Assembly (NCBI RefSeq): GCF_008933165.1
Contig: NZ_WBVQ01000002.1
Location: 457,569 to 521,568, forward strand
DNA from: Phaeocystidibacter marisrubri
Lineage (GTDB): Bacteria > Bacteroidota > Bacteroidia > Flavobacteriales > Schleiferiaceae
Length of the DNA: 64,000 nt
Direction: 5' to 3'
Part shown: one piece after another, positions 18,078-27,642 of the stretch
Layout of the letters: every line of letters starts with the position of its first letter
Position numbering within the stretch: position 1 is the first letter of the stretch
Position numbers and translations under genes: made by a program
Notes under the pieces: model-generated
Told to the model about the DNA's origin: nothing
Databases searched by the model: none
What the model saw: the letters and a program-made list of their open reading frames with translations, nothing else

Positions 18078-18116
18078 TCAAGTAGGTAGACCTATCTTTA
18101 CTAAAAAATAGAACAC

Positions 18117-18599
18117 ATGATTGGAATCATCATGGGAAGCAAAAGCGACTTACCTGTTATGCAGGAAGCCGCAGATATGCTCGACGAATTGGGTGTGAAG
18201 TACGAAATCACCATCGTATCTGCACACCGCACTCCAGAACGCATGTATGAATATGCCAAAGGCGCGCACAAGCGTGGCATTAAGGCCATTATTGCCGGTG
18301 CAGGCGGAGCAGCTCACCTTCCAGGAATGGTTGCTTCCCTTACTCCACTTCCTGTTATCGGTGTTCCAGTAAAATCACGCAACAGTATTGATGGCTGGGA
18401 CAGTGTTCTTTCCATCCTCCAGATGCCAGGCGGAGTTCCCGTTGCGACCGTAGCGTTAGATGGAGCTAAGAACGCCGGTATCCTCGCCGCTCAAATTGTG
18501 GGCAGTGCAGATCAAGTGATCCTTCAGAACCTTATCGACTATAAAGAAGGTTTGAAAAATAAAGTGTTGAAATCGGCGGAAGAATTAGAGAATCGGTAG
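18117..18599 (+). CDS. purE: N5-carboxyaminoimidazole ribonucleotide mutase
   Basis: The 160-residue product has the class I PurE signatures IIMGSKSDLPVM, SAHRTPERM (active-site His) and IIAGAGGAAHLPGMVAS. It rearranges the N5-CAIR made by PurK to CAIR. Pairing with purK shows the bacterial class I route. A weaker box TAtcTTTa lies in the 39-bp gap, so it may have an extra promoter, but read-through from purK is simpler. A bidirectional terminator follows. Confidence 0.97.
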   Translation: MIGIIMGSKSDLPVMQEAADMLDELGVKYEITIVSAHRTPERMYEYAKGAHKRGIKAIIAGAGGAAHLPGMVASLTPLPVIGVPVKSRNSIDGWDSVLSILQMPGGVPVATVALDGAKNAGILAAQIVGSADQVILQNLIDYKEGLKNKVLKSAEELENR

Positions 18600-18640
18600 A
18601 GCTGGTTAGCTATAAGCTTCTGGCATCCATCCAAAAATAA

Positions 18641-18667
18641 AAATCCCGCGAGAACATCGCGGGATTT
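18641..18667. terminator. Bidirectional terminator between purE and the LytTR regulator
   Basis: Stem AAATCCCGCGA/TCGCGGGATTT (18641-18651 with 18657-18667), loop GAACA, T-run on the plus side (GGGATTTTTTC) and A-run on the left side, which gives T on the minus strand. It ends both convergent units. Confidence 0.9.
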
Positions 18668-18671
18668 TTTC

Positions 18672-19430
18672 TTACAACGCTTTCAACAAAGCCATTAAGT
18701 GTTCTTTCTTTCTATTGGCGACAGGAATCTTAGAGTCGTCTTCCATTATCACATATCCACCGTCGGATTGAACGTAGCGCTTCACGTAGTTCATGTTCAC
18801 TAGGTGGCTTTTGTGGATGCGCTCAAAGTTGTGGTCAGTAAGCATGTTATCGAATTCCTTGAGTGTTTTACTGGCCAACAAGTTCTTGCCCGTTTTCAAC
18901 ACAAACTGCGTGTAGTTGCTCGACGATTCGCAACGCAGAATATCGCTCACTTTGATGATGTGCATTCCGTCTGAACTTGGAATAACAATCTTCTTTGGCG
19001 ATTCCGCAGCCGAGCGGAAGTTTTCTAGCAATACAGAAATGTTCCCACTGGGCACTTCGTTACTCACTTGTTGAACTTTTCGAACAGCCTTTACCAATTC
19101 CTCTGGATCGATGGGCTTCAATAAGTAATCCAACGCTGAGAACTTGATCGCTTTTAGGGCGAATTCATCATGAGCAGTGGTGAATATCACCTCTCCGTTC
19201 CAAGTAATTTCTTCCTGATGGATTCGCTCAAGTAGCTCAAAACCCGTTTCGCCTGCCAGCTTTACATCAAGAAACATGACGTCTGGCTTGTTGGCGATCA
19301 CTTCTTTTAGAGCAGATTCAATATCTCCCGCTTCAGAAATAGGATTGATATCTGGGCAAAATAGCTCGAGCTTGCCTTTGAGGGCTGCACGGCTGTTTGC
19401 TTCGTCGTCGATTATTAGTGCTTTAAGCAT
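18672..19430 (-). CDS. LytTR-family response regulator
   Basis: I place the start at 19430 (MLKALIIDDE). The in-frame ATG at 19454 adds eight residues and falls inside the putative -7 box at 19452-19459. Residues 1-120 are a receiver domain with acidic pocket D8/D9, phospho-acceptor D55 (VMFLDVKLAG), FTTAHD and the conserved Lys in LLKPIDPEEL. Residues ~150-250 are a LytTR DNA-binding domain (IPSSDGMHIIKVSDILRCES, FERIHKSHLVN). It lies just downstream of a histidine kinase of the LytS type on the same strand, so they form a two-component pair. Targets are unknown. Confidence 0.93.
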   Translation of the reverse strand: MLKALIIDDEANSRAALKGKLELFCPDINPISEAGDIESALKEVIANKPDVMFLDVKLAGETGFELLERIHQEEITWNGEVIFTTAHDEFALKAIKFSALDYLLKPIDPEELVKAVRKVQQVSNEVPSGNISVLLENFRSAAESPKKIVIPSSDGMHIIKVSDILRCESSSNYTQFVLKTGKNLLASKTLKEFDNMLTDHNFERIHKSHLVNMNYVKRYVQSDGGYVIMEDDSKIPVANRKKEHLMALLKAL

Positions 19431-19451
19431 GGGGCTGTGTTGCTGTTCACA

Positions 19452-19459
19452 CAAACTTA
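19452..19459 (-). promoter_or_regulatory. -7 box for the LytTR regulator
   Basis: Minus strand TAagTTTG, a perfect match, 21 bp before the ATG at 19430. It suggests the regulator can be expressed without its upstream kinase. Confidence 0.45.
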
Positions 19460-19532
19460 ACGATTCTATCCGTGCTTTGTGTACACATTGAGCAAACGAG
19501 TTTCTTCCTCGATTAAACGACCCATTCAGGCC

Positions 19533-22500
19533 TTAATCATCGTCCCATTCATCGGTGTTCTGTAAAGGAAGTTGAAGAACCACTCGCGTACCTGATGGAT
19601 TGCCATTCTGGTCATGGAGATCTTGTACAATCACAGCACTCCTTCCCCCATAGGTTTTCTCGAATAACTCCACTCGTCTTCGACTAATCTCGCCTGCCAA
19701 GCTTCGGTGATTGCGTCCACTATTCTCTCGGATTTCAGCTGCTCGCTTCCTTCCCACACCATTGTCTTCAATCACGCAACGAAGTCCCTTGCCCTCGTCG
19801 GTTTGTTCAAAGTGAACGGTAACCTTCCCTCCACCTTTTGGTCGAAGGCCATGTAAAATCGCATTCTCAATATGTGGCTGAACCATCATGGATGGCATGG
19901 AAGAGCCATAGGTATCTAGTTCTTCATCAATAATAATCTCACTGTCGAACTCTCCAGAAAACCTCAGCTTTTCGAGTGACAAGTAGTTTTCGAGCAATTG
20001 GATTTCGGTGTGAACGGGAATGACATGTTCTCTGGAACTCTCCAACATCAATCGCATTAACTTGGCGAAACTGTTGAGATACTTCACTGCTTCTTTGGGT
20101 TCATTCTTAAAAATAAAACCCGAAATGGCATCCAAGGCATTAAAGACAAAATGTGGATTCATTTGAAGTCGGAGTGCCCTTCTTTCCAAGTCATTTCGCT
20201 CTTCCTCCAAGGCTAACATACTTCTCACTCGACTCAATCGCACGCGCACGTACGTTACCACAATCCCAACAACTGCCGCCACAACCAACACATAGAACCA
20301 CCAAGTTTTCCAGAACGGAGGTTTTATAGCAAATCGATAAACATCAGATGCCAAGGTTCTACCGCTCAAAGGGTCGTAGGCACGAACTTCAAAGGTGTAT
20401 TTCCCAGGAGACACACTGGTGAAAATCGCTTCCGTATTGTGTTCAGCATTTACCCAATCCTCACTGAGAGGACTCAGTTTGTATTCATATTGTAATTCAT
20501 TTGGATCTGCTACCCCCATTGCGCTATAGGCAAAGCGCAAATAGTTTTGGTCATATGGTAAAACAAGATCTTGAGGCATGCCTGTCCACGGTGAAATGGA
20601 ATCGGTCCACAAACCCCAGTCTTCTGGTTGCTGAAAATAGAGATCGAGACGAAGTAAGCGAATGGTTCCCACTGCATCTCTGTTGTGACTTGAGCGTAAA
20701 GGTGCCACCAATAATCCTTGGTTGGTTCCGAAAATAATGGAGCGATCTGAGCGCTGAACACTGTGAGGATTACATTCCATGGAACCAAAACCTCGAGCCT
20801 CTGAAACGCGGGTTCCAAAGGTCCACCCTCCTTGCCAAATCACATTCTGTATCCCAAGTTCGCTGCCAATCCAAGCGTCGTTATCTACCACATCTAACGA
20901 CCATACATTATCGCTTAACAAACCCCGTGTAGTGGTGATGGAATCGAGGCGATCGCCTTCCAAACGCCACAAACCGTGACCATTGGTCGCTAGCCACAAC
21001 ACCCCATTTTCAACCTGAAAAGTAGATGTTGAAATGCGAAGCATAATCTCCTCGCGAATGGGGTATTCCCAATCTTGACCATCAAAAACGAGAATTCGAC
21101 CTTCTATATCTAATGCCCATAATTGGCCGTCCTCATCTACCTGAACATGTGAAATGGCCGTTGATTGTAAGTTGGGATCAATCTGACTAAAGCGGATGCC
21201 GTTGTACCGATAAATCCCCTGTGTGGTTGCGATGACCAAATCGCCATTCGCATACGCATCGATATCAAAAACAAAAGCATTATCCAAGCCACCGGTACTT
21301 CCGTACTTCACAAACCGATTTCCCACTTTCTTGGCCAAGCCGTTTTCAGTGGCAATCCACAAATCGCCATCTTGGGTTTCCGTAATGTCAAAGATGAGTC
21401 CAGAAGGAACGCCATCCGATTCATCATAAGTGGTGAAATCTCCTTTAATGGTTTTTCGAGAGAGTCCCGACAGGCCGCCCATCCACCAATCACCATTGCG
21501 GGTTACGCACAAGGCATGAACACGTTCATCACCCAGTCCATCTTCAGAGGTGTATCGAAACAAATCGGGCTCCACTAGTCGGCTCAAGCCGCTGAGACCT
21601 CCAATCCAAATCCGACCGTCAGACGAAACAAACAAGCAACGAACTTTTGGCGTAGACAGTCCTTGCTCTTCGGTAATCGTCACACCGCGGTAGCCGTCTT
21701 GCTGACTCGCATCATACCGACGCAAACCCCGTTGATAACTGCCGTACCACCACCGTCCGTAATTGTCGTGCACAATGTCGCGAACGTCTGGATGAGCTTC
21801 TGTATCTAAGGTACCGCTGCTCAGGTTCTTTACCCCTACTCCCTTTCTAAGGATGAGGTATACATCATCGGCGGCGCCTACTTGAATGGTTCCAGAATAG
21901 TTCTCGTTTTCGGGAATAAAGATGGATCGAACATTTCGCCCTTCCCACCATTTCACCCAGTCTCCCTCTTCATACTTCCACAATCCATCGGATGCTCCCA
22001 CAAAGAGATCTTTTGCACAAGCCACAGACATTATCTCCTGATTATCGGGTAATTCCAACGTTTCAAGTTCCCCGCTGGGAAGAACAATCACCAACGACCT
22101 CCGCAGAACTAGAAGAATGGAATCTCCATGCGTACACATATCGAAAACGCGATCTGAAGGCACGTTGAACGGATCTTCAAAAGTCTGACCATTGAAGAAG
22201 CGAAACCCCTTATCGGTTCCCACCAACAGTCCTTTATCGTGACGAAAAATAAGAGAAGTGACATAGTTAGATGGTAGACCATTTTCGGTAGTATACACAA
22301 CCGAATTCTGGCCGTCGAATCGGGCCAAACCACCCCCCTCGGTAGCCACCCACATGAAACCCAACTCATCTTCGGCAATATCGTTTACCGTAGAAACTGG
22401 AATTCCCTCCTTTTGTCCGTACGACTGAAAGAAATACTGTTGCCCTATGCCCGTAAGAGAGCTGCAAAAGAGGAGTAGAAATAGAAATATGTTGTGATAG

Positions 22501-22601
22501 CCCTTCACCAGAGCCAAGATACGCGATTTCACTGCTGGTGCAATATTCCCGAGAACCATTGTGGGCATAGCAGTTTGCAAACGCATGTAAACGTTTATCA
22601 T
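19533..22601 (-). CDS. Membrane histidine kinase with periplasmic two-component-regulator propellers
   Basis: The 1022-residue protein has a hydrophobic export signal (~residues 36-55), then repeated propeller blades (e.g. EDELGFMWVATEGGGLARFDG-type blocks, DGRIWIGGLSGLSR, WMGGLSGLSR) to about residue 690. A Y_Y_Y-type Ig domain (YEYKLSPLSEDW), one membrane helix (WWFYVLVVAAVVGIVV) and a LytS/YpdA-type kinase follow: LQMNPHFVFNALD with the phospho-accepting His (~815) and an ATPase with IENAILHGL and VIEDNGVG. The extracytoplasmic propeller probably senses a periplasmic ligand. There is no fused receiver or AraC domain; the output is the LytTR regulator encoded 102 bp downstream. Ligand unknown. 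Confidence 0.93.
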   Translation of the reverse strand: MINVYMRLQTAMPTMVLGNIAPAVKSRILALVKGYHNIFLFLLLFCSSLTGIGQQYFFQSYGQKEGIPVSTVNDIAEDELGFMWVATEGGGLARFDGQNSVVYTTENGLPSNYVTSLIFRHDKGLLVGTDKGFRFFNGQTFEDPFNVPSDRVFDMCTHGDSILLVLRRSLVIVLPSGELETLELPDNQEIMSVACAKDLFVGASDGLWKYEEGDWVKWWEGRNVRSIFIPENENYSGTIQVGAADDVYLILRKGVGVKNLSSGTLDTEAHPDVRDIVHDNYGRWWYGSYQRGLRRYDASQQDGYRGVTITEEQGLSTPKVRCLFVSSDGRIWIGGLSGLSRLVEPDLFRYTSEDGLGDERVHALCVTRNGDWWMGGLSGLSRKTIKGDFTTYDESDGVPSGLIFDITETQDGDLWIATENGLAKKVGNRFVKYGSTGGLDNAFVFDIDAYANGDLVIATTQGIYRYNGIRFSQIDPNLQSTAISHVQVDEDGQLWALDIEGRILVFDGQDWEYPIREEIMLRISTSTFQVENGVLWLATNGHGLWRLEGDRLDSITTTRGLLSDNVWSLDVVDNDAWIGSELGIQNVIWQGGWTFGTRVSEARGFGSMECNPHSVQRSDRSIIFGTNQGLLVAPLRSSHNRDAVGTIRLLRLDLYFQQPEDWGLWTDSISPWTGMPQDLVLPYDQNYLRFAYSAMGVADPNELQYEYKLSPLSEDWVNAEHNTEAIFTSVSPGKYTFEVRAYDPLSGRTLASDVYRFAIKPPFWKTWWFYVLVVAAVVGIVVTYVRVRLSRVRSMLALEEERNDLERRALRLQMNPHFVFNALDAISGFIFKNEPKEAVKYLNSFAKLMRLMLESSREHVIPVHTEIQLLENYLSLEKLRFSGEFDSEIIIDEELDTYGSSMPSMMVQPHIENAILHGLRPKGGGKVTVHFEQTDEGKGLRCVIEDNGVGRKRAAEIRENSGRNHRSLAGEISRRRVELFEKTYGGRSAVIVQDLHDQNGNPSGTRVVLQLPLQNTDEWDDD

Positions 22602-22636
22602 ACGACTATCTGCATTGTGTCTGTTGATATTGCAGC

Positions 22637-23404
22637 ATGTTCAAATGGATCAATTTGCTTTTGTTGTCATTCATTTCCAACCGCAGCTTAGCGCAAGCGA
22701 ATCCCGGTTTTGCAGGATTAATCTACTCTCCTGGCGAAGAGCGTATTCGAAACGGTCTCGATTATCCGCAAGTGGGAAAGCATGCCTTTCTGTGGAATGT
22801 TCAATCTCGCGCCGTGCATATCCCCAGCTGGTTTGTTCACAAGGCGGCATTAGGTTGGCGGGATGAGTACAATGCGGCGAGTATTCAGTGGAACGTCAGT
22901 GGAAAAGACGAGTGGGGAGTTCAAACAGCGACGTTGGCCTACGGTCGAAGGGTTCTGAGTGGCACTACAATTGGCATGGGCAGTCGGGTTGAGTGGTTGC
23001 GAGGAAATCTTCAAAGTGTCTATCGGTTCGGTTTCGACTTCTTCACTCACTTTTCTGTTGCCAAACTCGAGGGAACCCTTCTCCTTCAAAATGTACTCGC
23101 TCATACTTCAGCCTCCCAAACGCCAGATCGCAATATGGCAACGGGATTCTGGCTCAACTACCATTTGAATAATAGCCAACAAATCGGACTAAAATGGTTG
23201 AACGAGCTTCATTCCGCCGCCACTTTTGCTTTGGAATATTCGATGTCCATCCCTCAGGGAGAACTCTTTCTGATAGCGAGCACACAACTCAACTTAACCT
23301 TTGGATTCACATTGCGGACAAGGAGATTGAATGTGGCATTTGTAGCAGGCGTAGGCAAACCGTACACTGGACAAATTGGGCTGGGACATGCGATGGCTCT
23401 GTAG
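22637..23404 (+). CDS. Secreted or outer-membrane protein of unknown function
   Basis: The 255-residue product begins with a signal peptide (MFKWINLLLLSF...SLAQ). The rest has alternating hydrophobic and polar strands with many aromatic and Gly residues, as in small outer-membrane beta-barrels, and starts with NPGFAGLIYSPGEE. No catalytic motif is seen. Its end overlaps the start of the next gene by 29 bp (17 bp if that gene starts at 23388), which suggests that the two are made together. I do not recognise the family. Confidence 0.65.
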   Translation: MFKWINLLLLSFISNRSLAQANPGFAGLIYSPGEERIRNGLDYPQVGKHAFLWNVQSRAVHIPSWFVHKAALGWRDEYNAASIQWNVSGKDEWGVQTATLAYGRRVLSGTTIGMGSRVEWLRGNLQSVYRFGFDFFTHFSVAKLEGTLLLQNVLAHTSASQTPDRNMATGFWLNYHLNNSQQIGLKWLNELHSAATFALEYSMSIPQGELFLIASTQLNLTFGFTLRTRRLNVAFVAGVGKPYTGQIGLGHAMAL

Positions 23405-25256
23405 CATCTTTGTTATGGGACTTTCCTTCATTGGATTCTCACAAGATGAACATCCTCTTCCTCCGGCAGATGCCAACCTCAGCAGTTACCAACTCCAACA
23501 GTGGAACGACGATTTGGAGTACTACCAAAATGACCCAATGTCACTTTGCGAAAGTGATCCCAATGTTTTAGCGGACCACCCTCTCCTCACATTTCAACAA
23601 GCTGTAAACCTGACCTATTACACCCATCGCTCAGGCTGCATCTTAGATTGGGGAGAGTTGGGAAACATCAAAGGATTTAGTCGGGAGTGGATAGAGATAG
23701 CTAAGCCTTACTTCACGTTGGCTCAACCTCAATCTGGATTTAGATTTCTACCTAAATACTACACTGCTAAACTCCGACTTGGCTTCAAAGTCAATGGCCC
23801 CGTAAACAAAGGAACGACAACTGGAGCCTACCCTGGCCCGTCCTTTCAAGATGGAGGCAGTCTAATACTCAAAGCGCAGCCATACGAGATTGGACTTCGT
23901 TGGCAACGTGACGCGGAAGAACCTTGGCTATCCATTCAAAGAGGCATTTGGGATTATTGGAGTGGATACGCCATTTGGCGACCTACTTCCTCTGCCTCTT
24001 TTGGGATCGGTAGTTACCGATTGGGATTTGGAACAGGGCTTCTGGTTGGCAGTGCTTTTGGTGGAAGACGGATCAGCTCATTGAGTGATCTTCATCGGCG
24101 TGTTTCTTCCTCACGTATGAGTGCCTCCGCCATGGAAAGTGGACAATGGACGGGCTTCACATCCGTCTATCACAGATATCCTATCGGTATTCGTGTTGCT
24201 ATCGGAAGAAGCAAATTGGATGCACGGATAGAAAGCGACACCATCTCCACCCTCTACTCCACGGGATGGCATCGAACGAAAAGTGAACGCGCTTTCCGAA
24301 AAACGGTAGAGGCTTGGAATTCCTTTGTAGAACTGTCGTACTCCCTCAACAACTTCAAATTGAGTGGTGCTTTCAATTATATAAAACTCAGTCATCCCTA
24401 TGGAGGTCGAAAAGAGTATGGCGGAACATCCTTGCACCTGCAGTATCTGCTCGGAGCCCTGCACATCGAAAGTGAAACAGCCATCGATTCTAGAGGGAGG
24501 TTCGCATTGATAGGATCCGTGAGTAAAGCTATAGACGATCATACAATCGGACTGCGCATAGAGAATATCACATTGGATTATCAACCTCATCCGATTCAAC
24601 ATCCCCCTTTACTTGTTAGCGGAAATGGAGTCCTATCCATGCAGGCATTCTGGCAAACTCGCTTTTACGGGGGTGAAACCTCTCTTCTACTCTTTGCCGG
24701 GAGAGGTCTGCAAAAACGATCCACACCACTCGAAAAGTGGGGTTGGGAATGGAAAATAAGCAAGCGGATTCATTCGGTACTTTGGAGTTCTACAGCGCGA
24801 CAAACCGTGCAAGAAGGGACCTCGTATTACGTCGTCCAGCGCCTTGAATTCAACACTCCCAATCCAATGGTTTCATTGCGGTGGAATGGAAACTTCAATC
24901 GAGTGAACGCCATTTCACAATCGTATGCTGTTCAAGCGATATACACGCTCAAATCACATCAAATCACTGGACAAATCTATGCGTACAATGATGCGGGAAC
25001 AGGACATAACACATGGTTATACACTCCAACCACATCTATGCAAATGCGGATAGCCGCCTTGTCTGGAAGAGGAGTTGGAGTCAGTTTAAAATGGACCTGG
25101 GAACTTACGAATCAGCACAGTGTACAAATTGCTTCTTACTCCGACGAGCGGGTTGGAGCTATTGAACGCGGATCGGGAAATGACCAATCCAGAGGCAACA
25201 GAAGCTTTTCAATTGTGATTGAATACCATTGGAAGTTAGGAAACCGAAACTCCTAA
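23376..25256 (+). CDS. Helix-hairpin-helix plus beta-barrel envelope protein
   Basis: Starts are possible at 23376 (MGWDM) or 23388 (MRWLCSIFVMGLSFIGFSQ); the second gives the more usual signal peptide. After the signal, residues ~20-130 contain ComEA-like HhH motifs: LTFQQAVNLTYYTHRSG and ELGNIKGFSREWI resemble the paired HhH used to bind DNA. The remaining ~480 residues look like a transmembrane beta-barrel with many aromatic strands (e.g. GIGSYRLGFGTGLLVG). This two-part architecture recurs in Bacteroidota, usually without assigned function. I infer an outer-membrane protein with a periplasmic HhH head; a link to DNA uptake is speculation. The 3' end overlaps the convergent aroA by 21 bp. 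Confidence 0.75.
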   Translation: MGWDMRWLCSIFVMGLSFIGFSQDEHPLPPADANLSSYQLQQWNDDLEYYQNDPMSLCESDPNVLADHPLLTFQQAVNLTYYTHRSGCILDWGELGNIKGFSREWIEIAKPYFTLAQPQSGFRFLPKYYTAKLRLGFKVNGPVNKGTTTGAYPGPSFQDGGSLILKAQPYEIGLRWQRDAEEPWLSIQRGIWDYWSGYAIWRPTSSASFGIGSYRLGFGTGLLVGSAFGGRRISSLSDLHRRVSSSRMSASAMESGQWTGFTSVYHRYPIGIRVAIGRSKLDARIESDTISTLYSTGWHRTKSERAFRKTVEAWNSFVELSYSLNNFKLSGAFNYIKLSHPYGGRKEYGGTSLHLQYLLGALHIESETAIDSRGRFALIGSVSKAIDDHTIGLRIENITLDYQPHPIQHPPLLVSGNGVLSMQAFWQTRFYGGETSLLLFAGRGLQKRSTPLEKWGWEWKISKRIHSVLWSSTARQTVQEGTSYYVVQRLEFNTPNPMVSLRWNGNFNRVNAISQSYAVQAIYTLKSHQITGQIYAYNDAGTGHNTWLYTPTTSMQMRIAALSGRGVGVSLKWTWELTNQHSVQIASYSDERVGAIERGSGNDQSRGNRSFSIVIEYHWKLGNRNS

Positions 25257-26447
25257 CTTCTCCATTTCAAGCCAAAATTCAGGGAAAGATTTCGCGACTA
25301 CACCAACATCATCGATATCCAAATTCCCAAAGAAGGACAGTGGAGCTAATGCCATTGCCATACGGTGATCCTCGTGAGATTTAAACACAGTGTTGGGAAG
25401 CACAGGTTTTGAAACAGACCAATAAATGGAACTCGACAGTGGAGTGGGCTCACCACCAACGGCCTCAATGGTCTCCACCAATGCGGCAATTCTATCGGTT
25501 TCTTTGATCCGTAGCGTTCGCAATCCCGATACTTTACCCGAGCGACCTTGTCCAACCGCAGCAATTATCAGCGACTGGGCCAAGTCGGGATAATCTAGTA
25601 AATCAAGATGTACGTCATCGGTTGGAATATGGGTGCGTTCCAGCTTCCACAAAGCACCATCCCAAGTACCCACAACACCAAACTGTGGCGCAAACTCCTG
25701 CAAAACTTTGTCGCCTTGAACGGACTTAGGAGAGAGTCCGTGTATCGCCAGAGGCTTTCCAGTGACCGCCACCCACGCTAGAAAAGCGGCAGCTGCTGAC
25801 CAATCTCCTTCAATGGGAACATCTACGCGCTTAGTTACCTTGCCATGTACATGAATTCTCGGACCATCAAACTCCGCATGCAAACCTGCCTGACGAAGAA
25901 CTTCAGCAGTCATTTCCACATAGGGCTGCGACACTCCTCTGCTGGTTCGATGAATGAGAATACCATCTTGTGTAGCTGTCGCCACCAACATTAAGGCCGA
26001 GATAAACTGCGAACTCATGTCCGCAGGAATATAAACTTGCCCACCGCGCAAGTGCTTTCCCACAATTCGCAGTGGCGGATAACCATGAATCGATTCATAT
26101 TCGATATCAGCCCCCATACTTCGAAGGGCATCTACCAAGGGACCAATGGGTCTTTGGTGCATTCGATCTGTTCCAAACAGCCGACAAGAACGCCCTCTTG
26201 CCACCGCGAAATACGCCGTGCTAAATCGCATTGCCGTACCAGCCGGACCGAGGTTTATTTCGCCGCTGCCCTGTTCCAAAGCGCGTTGCAAGATGGCGGT
26301 ATCGTGAGCCCCAGACAAGCTGTGCATGTGAATGTGCTCAGGATAAAACGCTCGCAAAATCAGCCAGCGATTAGCCACACTTTTAGAAAGGGGGACATTC
26401 ACAATGGGAACATCACCCGCCTGCTCTTTCCAAGATACCGTCTTCAT
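25236..26447 (-). CDS. aroA: 3-phosphoshikimate 1-carboxyvinyltransferase (EPSP synthase)
   Basis: The 403-residue product transfers enolpyruvyl from PEP to shikimate-3-phosphate. Motifs: PLSKSVANRWL (substrate-binding Lys/Ser), LGPAGTAMRF (PEP-binding loop), PADMSSQFISALM, RIKETDRIAAL and SHEDHRMAMA near the end, all in the expected order. The protein is at the short end for the family. It follows aroB with a 3-bp gap, so two shikimate steps are co-expressed. The stop lies inside the convergent HhH/barrel gene. Confidence 0.96.
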   Translation of the reverse strand: MKTVSWKEQAGDVPIVNVPLSKSVANRWLILRAFYPEHIHMHSLSGAHDTAILQRALEQGSGEINLGPAGTAMRFSTAYFAVARGRSCRLFGTDRMHQRPIGPLVDALRSMGADIEYESIHGYPPLRIVGKHLRGGQVYIPADMSSQFISALMLVATATQDGILIHRTSRGVSQPYVEMTAEVLRQAGLHAEFDGPRIHVHGKVTKRVDVPIEGDWSAAAAFLAWVAVTGKPLAIHGLSPKSVQGDKVLQEFAPQFGVVGTWDGALWKLERTHIPTDDVHLDLLDYPDLAQSLIIAAVGQGRSGKVSGLRTLRIKETDRIAALVETIEAVGGEPTPLSSSIYWSVSKPVLPNTVFKSHEDHRMAMALAPLSFFGNLDIDDVGVVAKSFPEFWLEMEKLGVSVS

Positions 26448-26450
26448 GAT

Positions 26451-27527
26451 TTAAGATGCTTGCCAATTCTCGTATGCACGCCGAATTAGACTAGGGTCAA
26501 CGCTACAATCAATTACCGCTTTTCCCACATTCTCCAAAAGGACAAATCGAACCGAATGATTCGTGTTCTTCTTATCGTACTTCAACCATGAAGTTACGGA
26601 TTCCCATTCGGATTCCGGCAGTGCCAAACGACCAAAAATGGAAGCTATATCCGATTGTATTGCCTTTGCTATTTCAGCGTCTAGCAGACCTGAAAGCACT
26701 GACAATTCCAACTCTAGCCACATTCCAAACGCTATGGCCTCACCATGTAATAGAGGGTCATGAGGATAAGCCTCTAAAAAATGTGATTCAAGTGCATGTC
26801 CCAGAGTATGACCAAAGTTCAATTCCTTGCGTGCCCCTGCTTCCAATGGGTCACTCTCCACCACATCCAACTTGATGTTCATGGAAGCACGAACCTGATC
26901 AGGGGTCACCTTCTCGAATCCCGTTCGAATTAAATCACTGTAGTGCGATGCATCTCGAATGAGTCCGTGTTTAAGCATTTCGGCAAAACCCGATCTCAAC
27001 TCACGTTCGGGAAGTGTCTCCAAGAAATCGGGAATCAGGAACACTCCTTCGCAAGCCGCGAAAGCACCCACTAGATTCTTCACGCCTGCAACATCTACAG
27101 CCGTTTTTCCGCCAATAGAAGCATCCACCATCCCCAGTAGAGAAGTTGGAATATGGCAAAATCGAATCCCTCTCATGTAAGTTGAGGCGATAAACCCACC
27201 TAGATCGGTAATCATACCACCTCCTACATTCACAAGAATGGATTGACGATTGGCTCCGAGTTCCGCGAGGGCCGACCACAGTTGGGCAGCCACTTCAATG
27301 GACTTTGACTCTTCACCCGGTGGAACTTCCAGCAACTCGTACTCCCCCAAGTTGGGCAACTCGGGCAAAAGTCGAGTCAAACACTGCTCATGAGTGTTTT
27401 CATCCACTAAAAAGAAAACCTTTGAAGACGATGCTTTAGCCTCTGAAAGTAGCGCGTCGAAAGCGATGAGCGCTTCTTCCGTATTATATATGCTTCCGAA
27501 TTTGGTATCTCGGTGATTCATACCCAA
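26451..27527 (-). CDS. aroB: 3-dehydroquinate synthase
   Basis: The 358-residue NAD- and zinc-dependent enzyme makes the first ring of the shikimate pathway from DAHP. It has PPGEESKSIE, GGGMITDLGGFIASTYMRG, HIPTSLLGMVDASIGGKTAVD and the metal ligands in LNFGHTLGHALE and HGEAIAFGM. It is first in the two-gene aroBA unit and divergent from proline dehydrogenase. MGMNH offers two start codons two residues apart. Confidence 0.97.
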   Translation of the reverse strand: MGMNHRDTKFGSIYNTEEALIAFDALLSEAKASSSKVFFLVDENTHEQCLTRLLPELPNLGEYELLEVPPGEESKSIEVAAQLWSALAELGANRQSILVNVGGGMITDLGGFIASTYMRGIRFCHIPTSLLGMVDASIGGKTAVDVAGVKNLVGAFAACEGVFLIPDFLETLPERELRSGFAEMLKHGLIRDASHYSDLIRTGFEKVTPDQVRASMNIKLDVVESDPLEAGARKELNFGHTLGHALESHFLEAYPHDPLLHGEAIAFGMWLELELSVLSGLLDAEIAKAIQSDIASIFGRLALPESEWESVTSWLKYDKKNTNHSVRFVLLENVGKAVIDCSVDPSLIRRAYENWQAS

Positions 27528-27603
27528 CTTTGATTCTCAGAAATGATGAAAAAAATCATCACTTGACATGACAAAGATGAGTTTTTTTTGATGGTTACTG
27601 AAC

Positions 27604-27611
27604 TATATTTG
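27604..27611 (+). promoter_or_regulatory. -7 box for proline dehydrogenase
   Basis: TAtaTTTG, perfect TAnnTTTG, 31 bp before the ATG at 27643. A T-rich stretch ending TTTG (27582-27590) lies upstream but at only 13 bp spacing, shorter than usual for a -33 element. Confidence 0.55.
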
Positions 27612-27642
27612 CCCGCTTGCCACAATCAATTGAATTGGTGAA

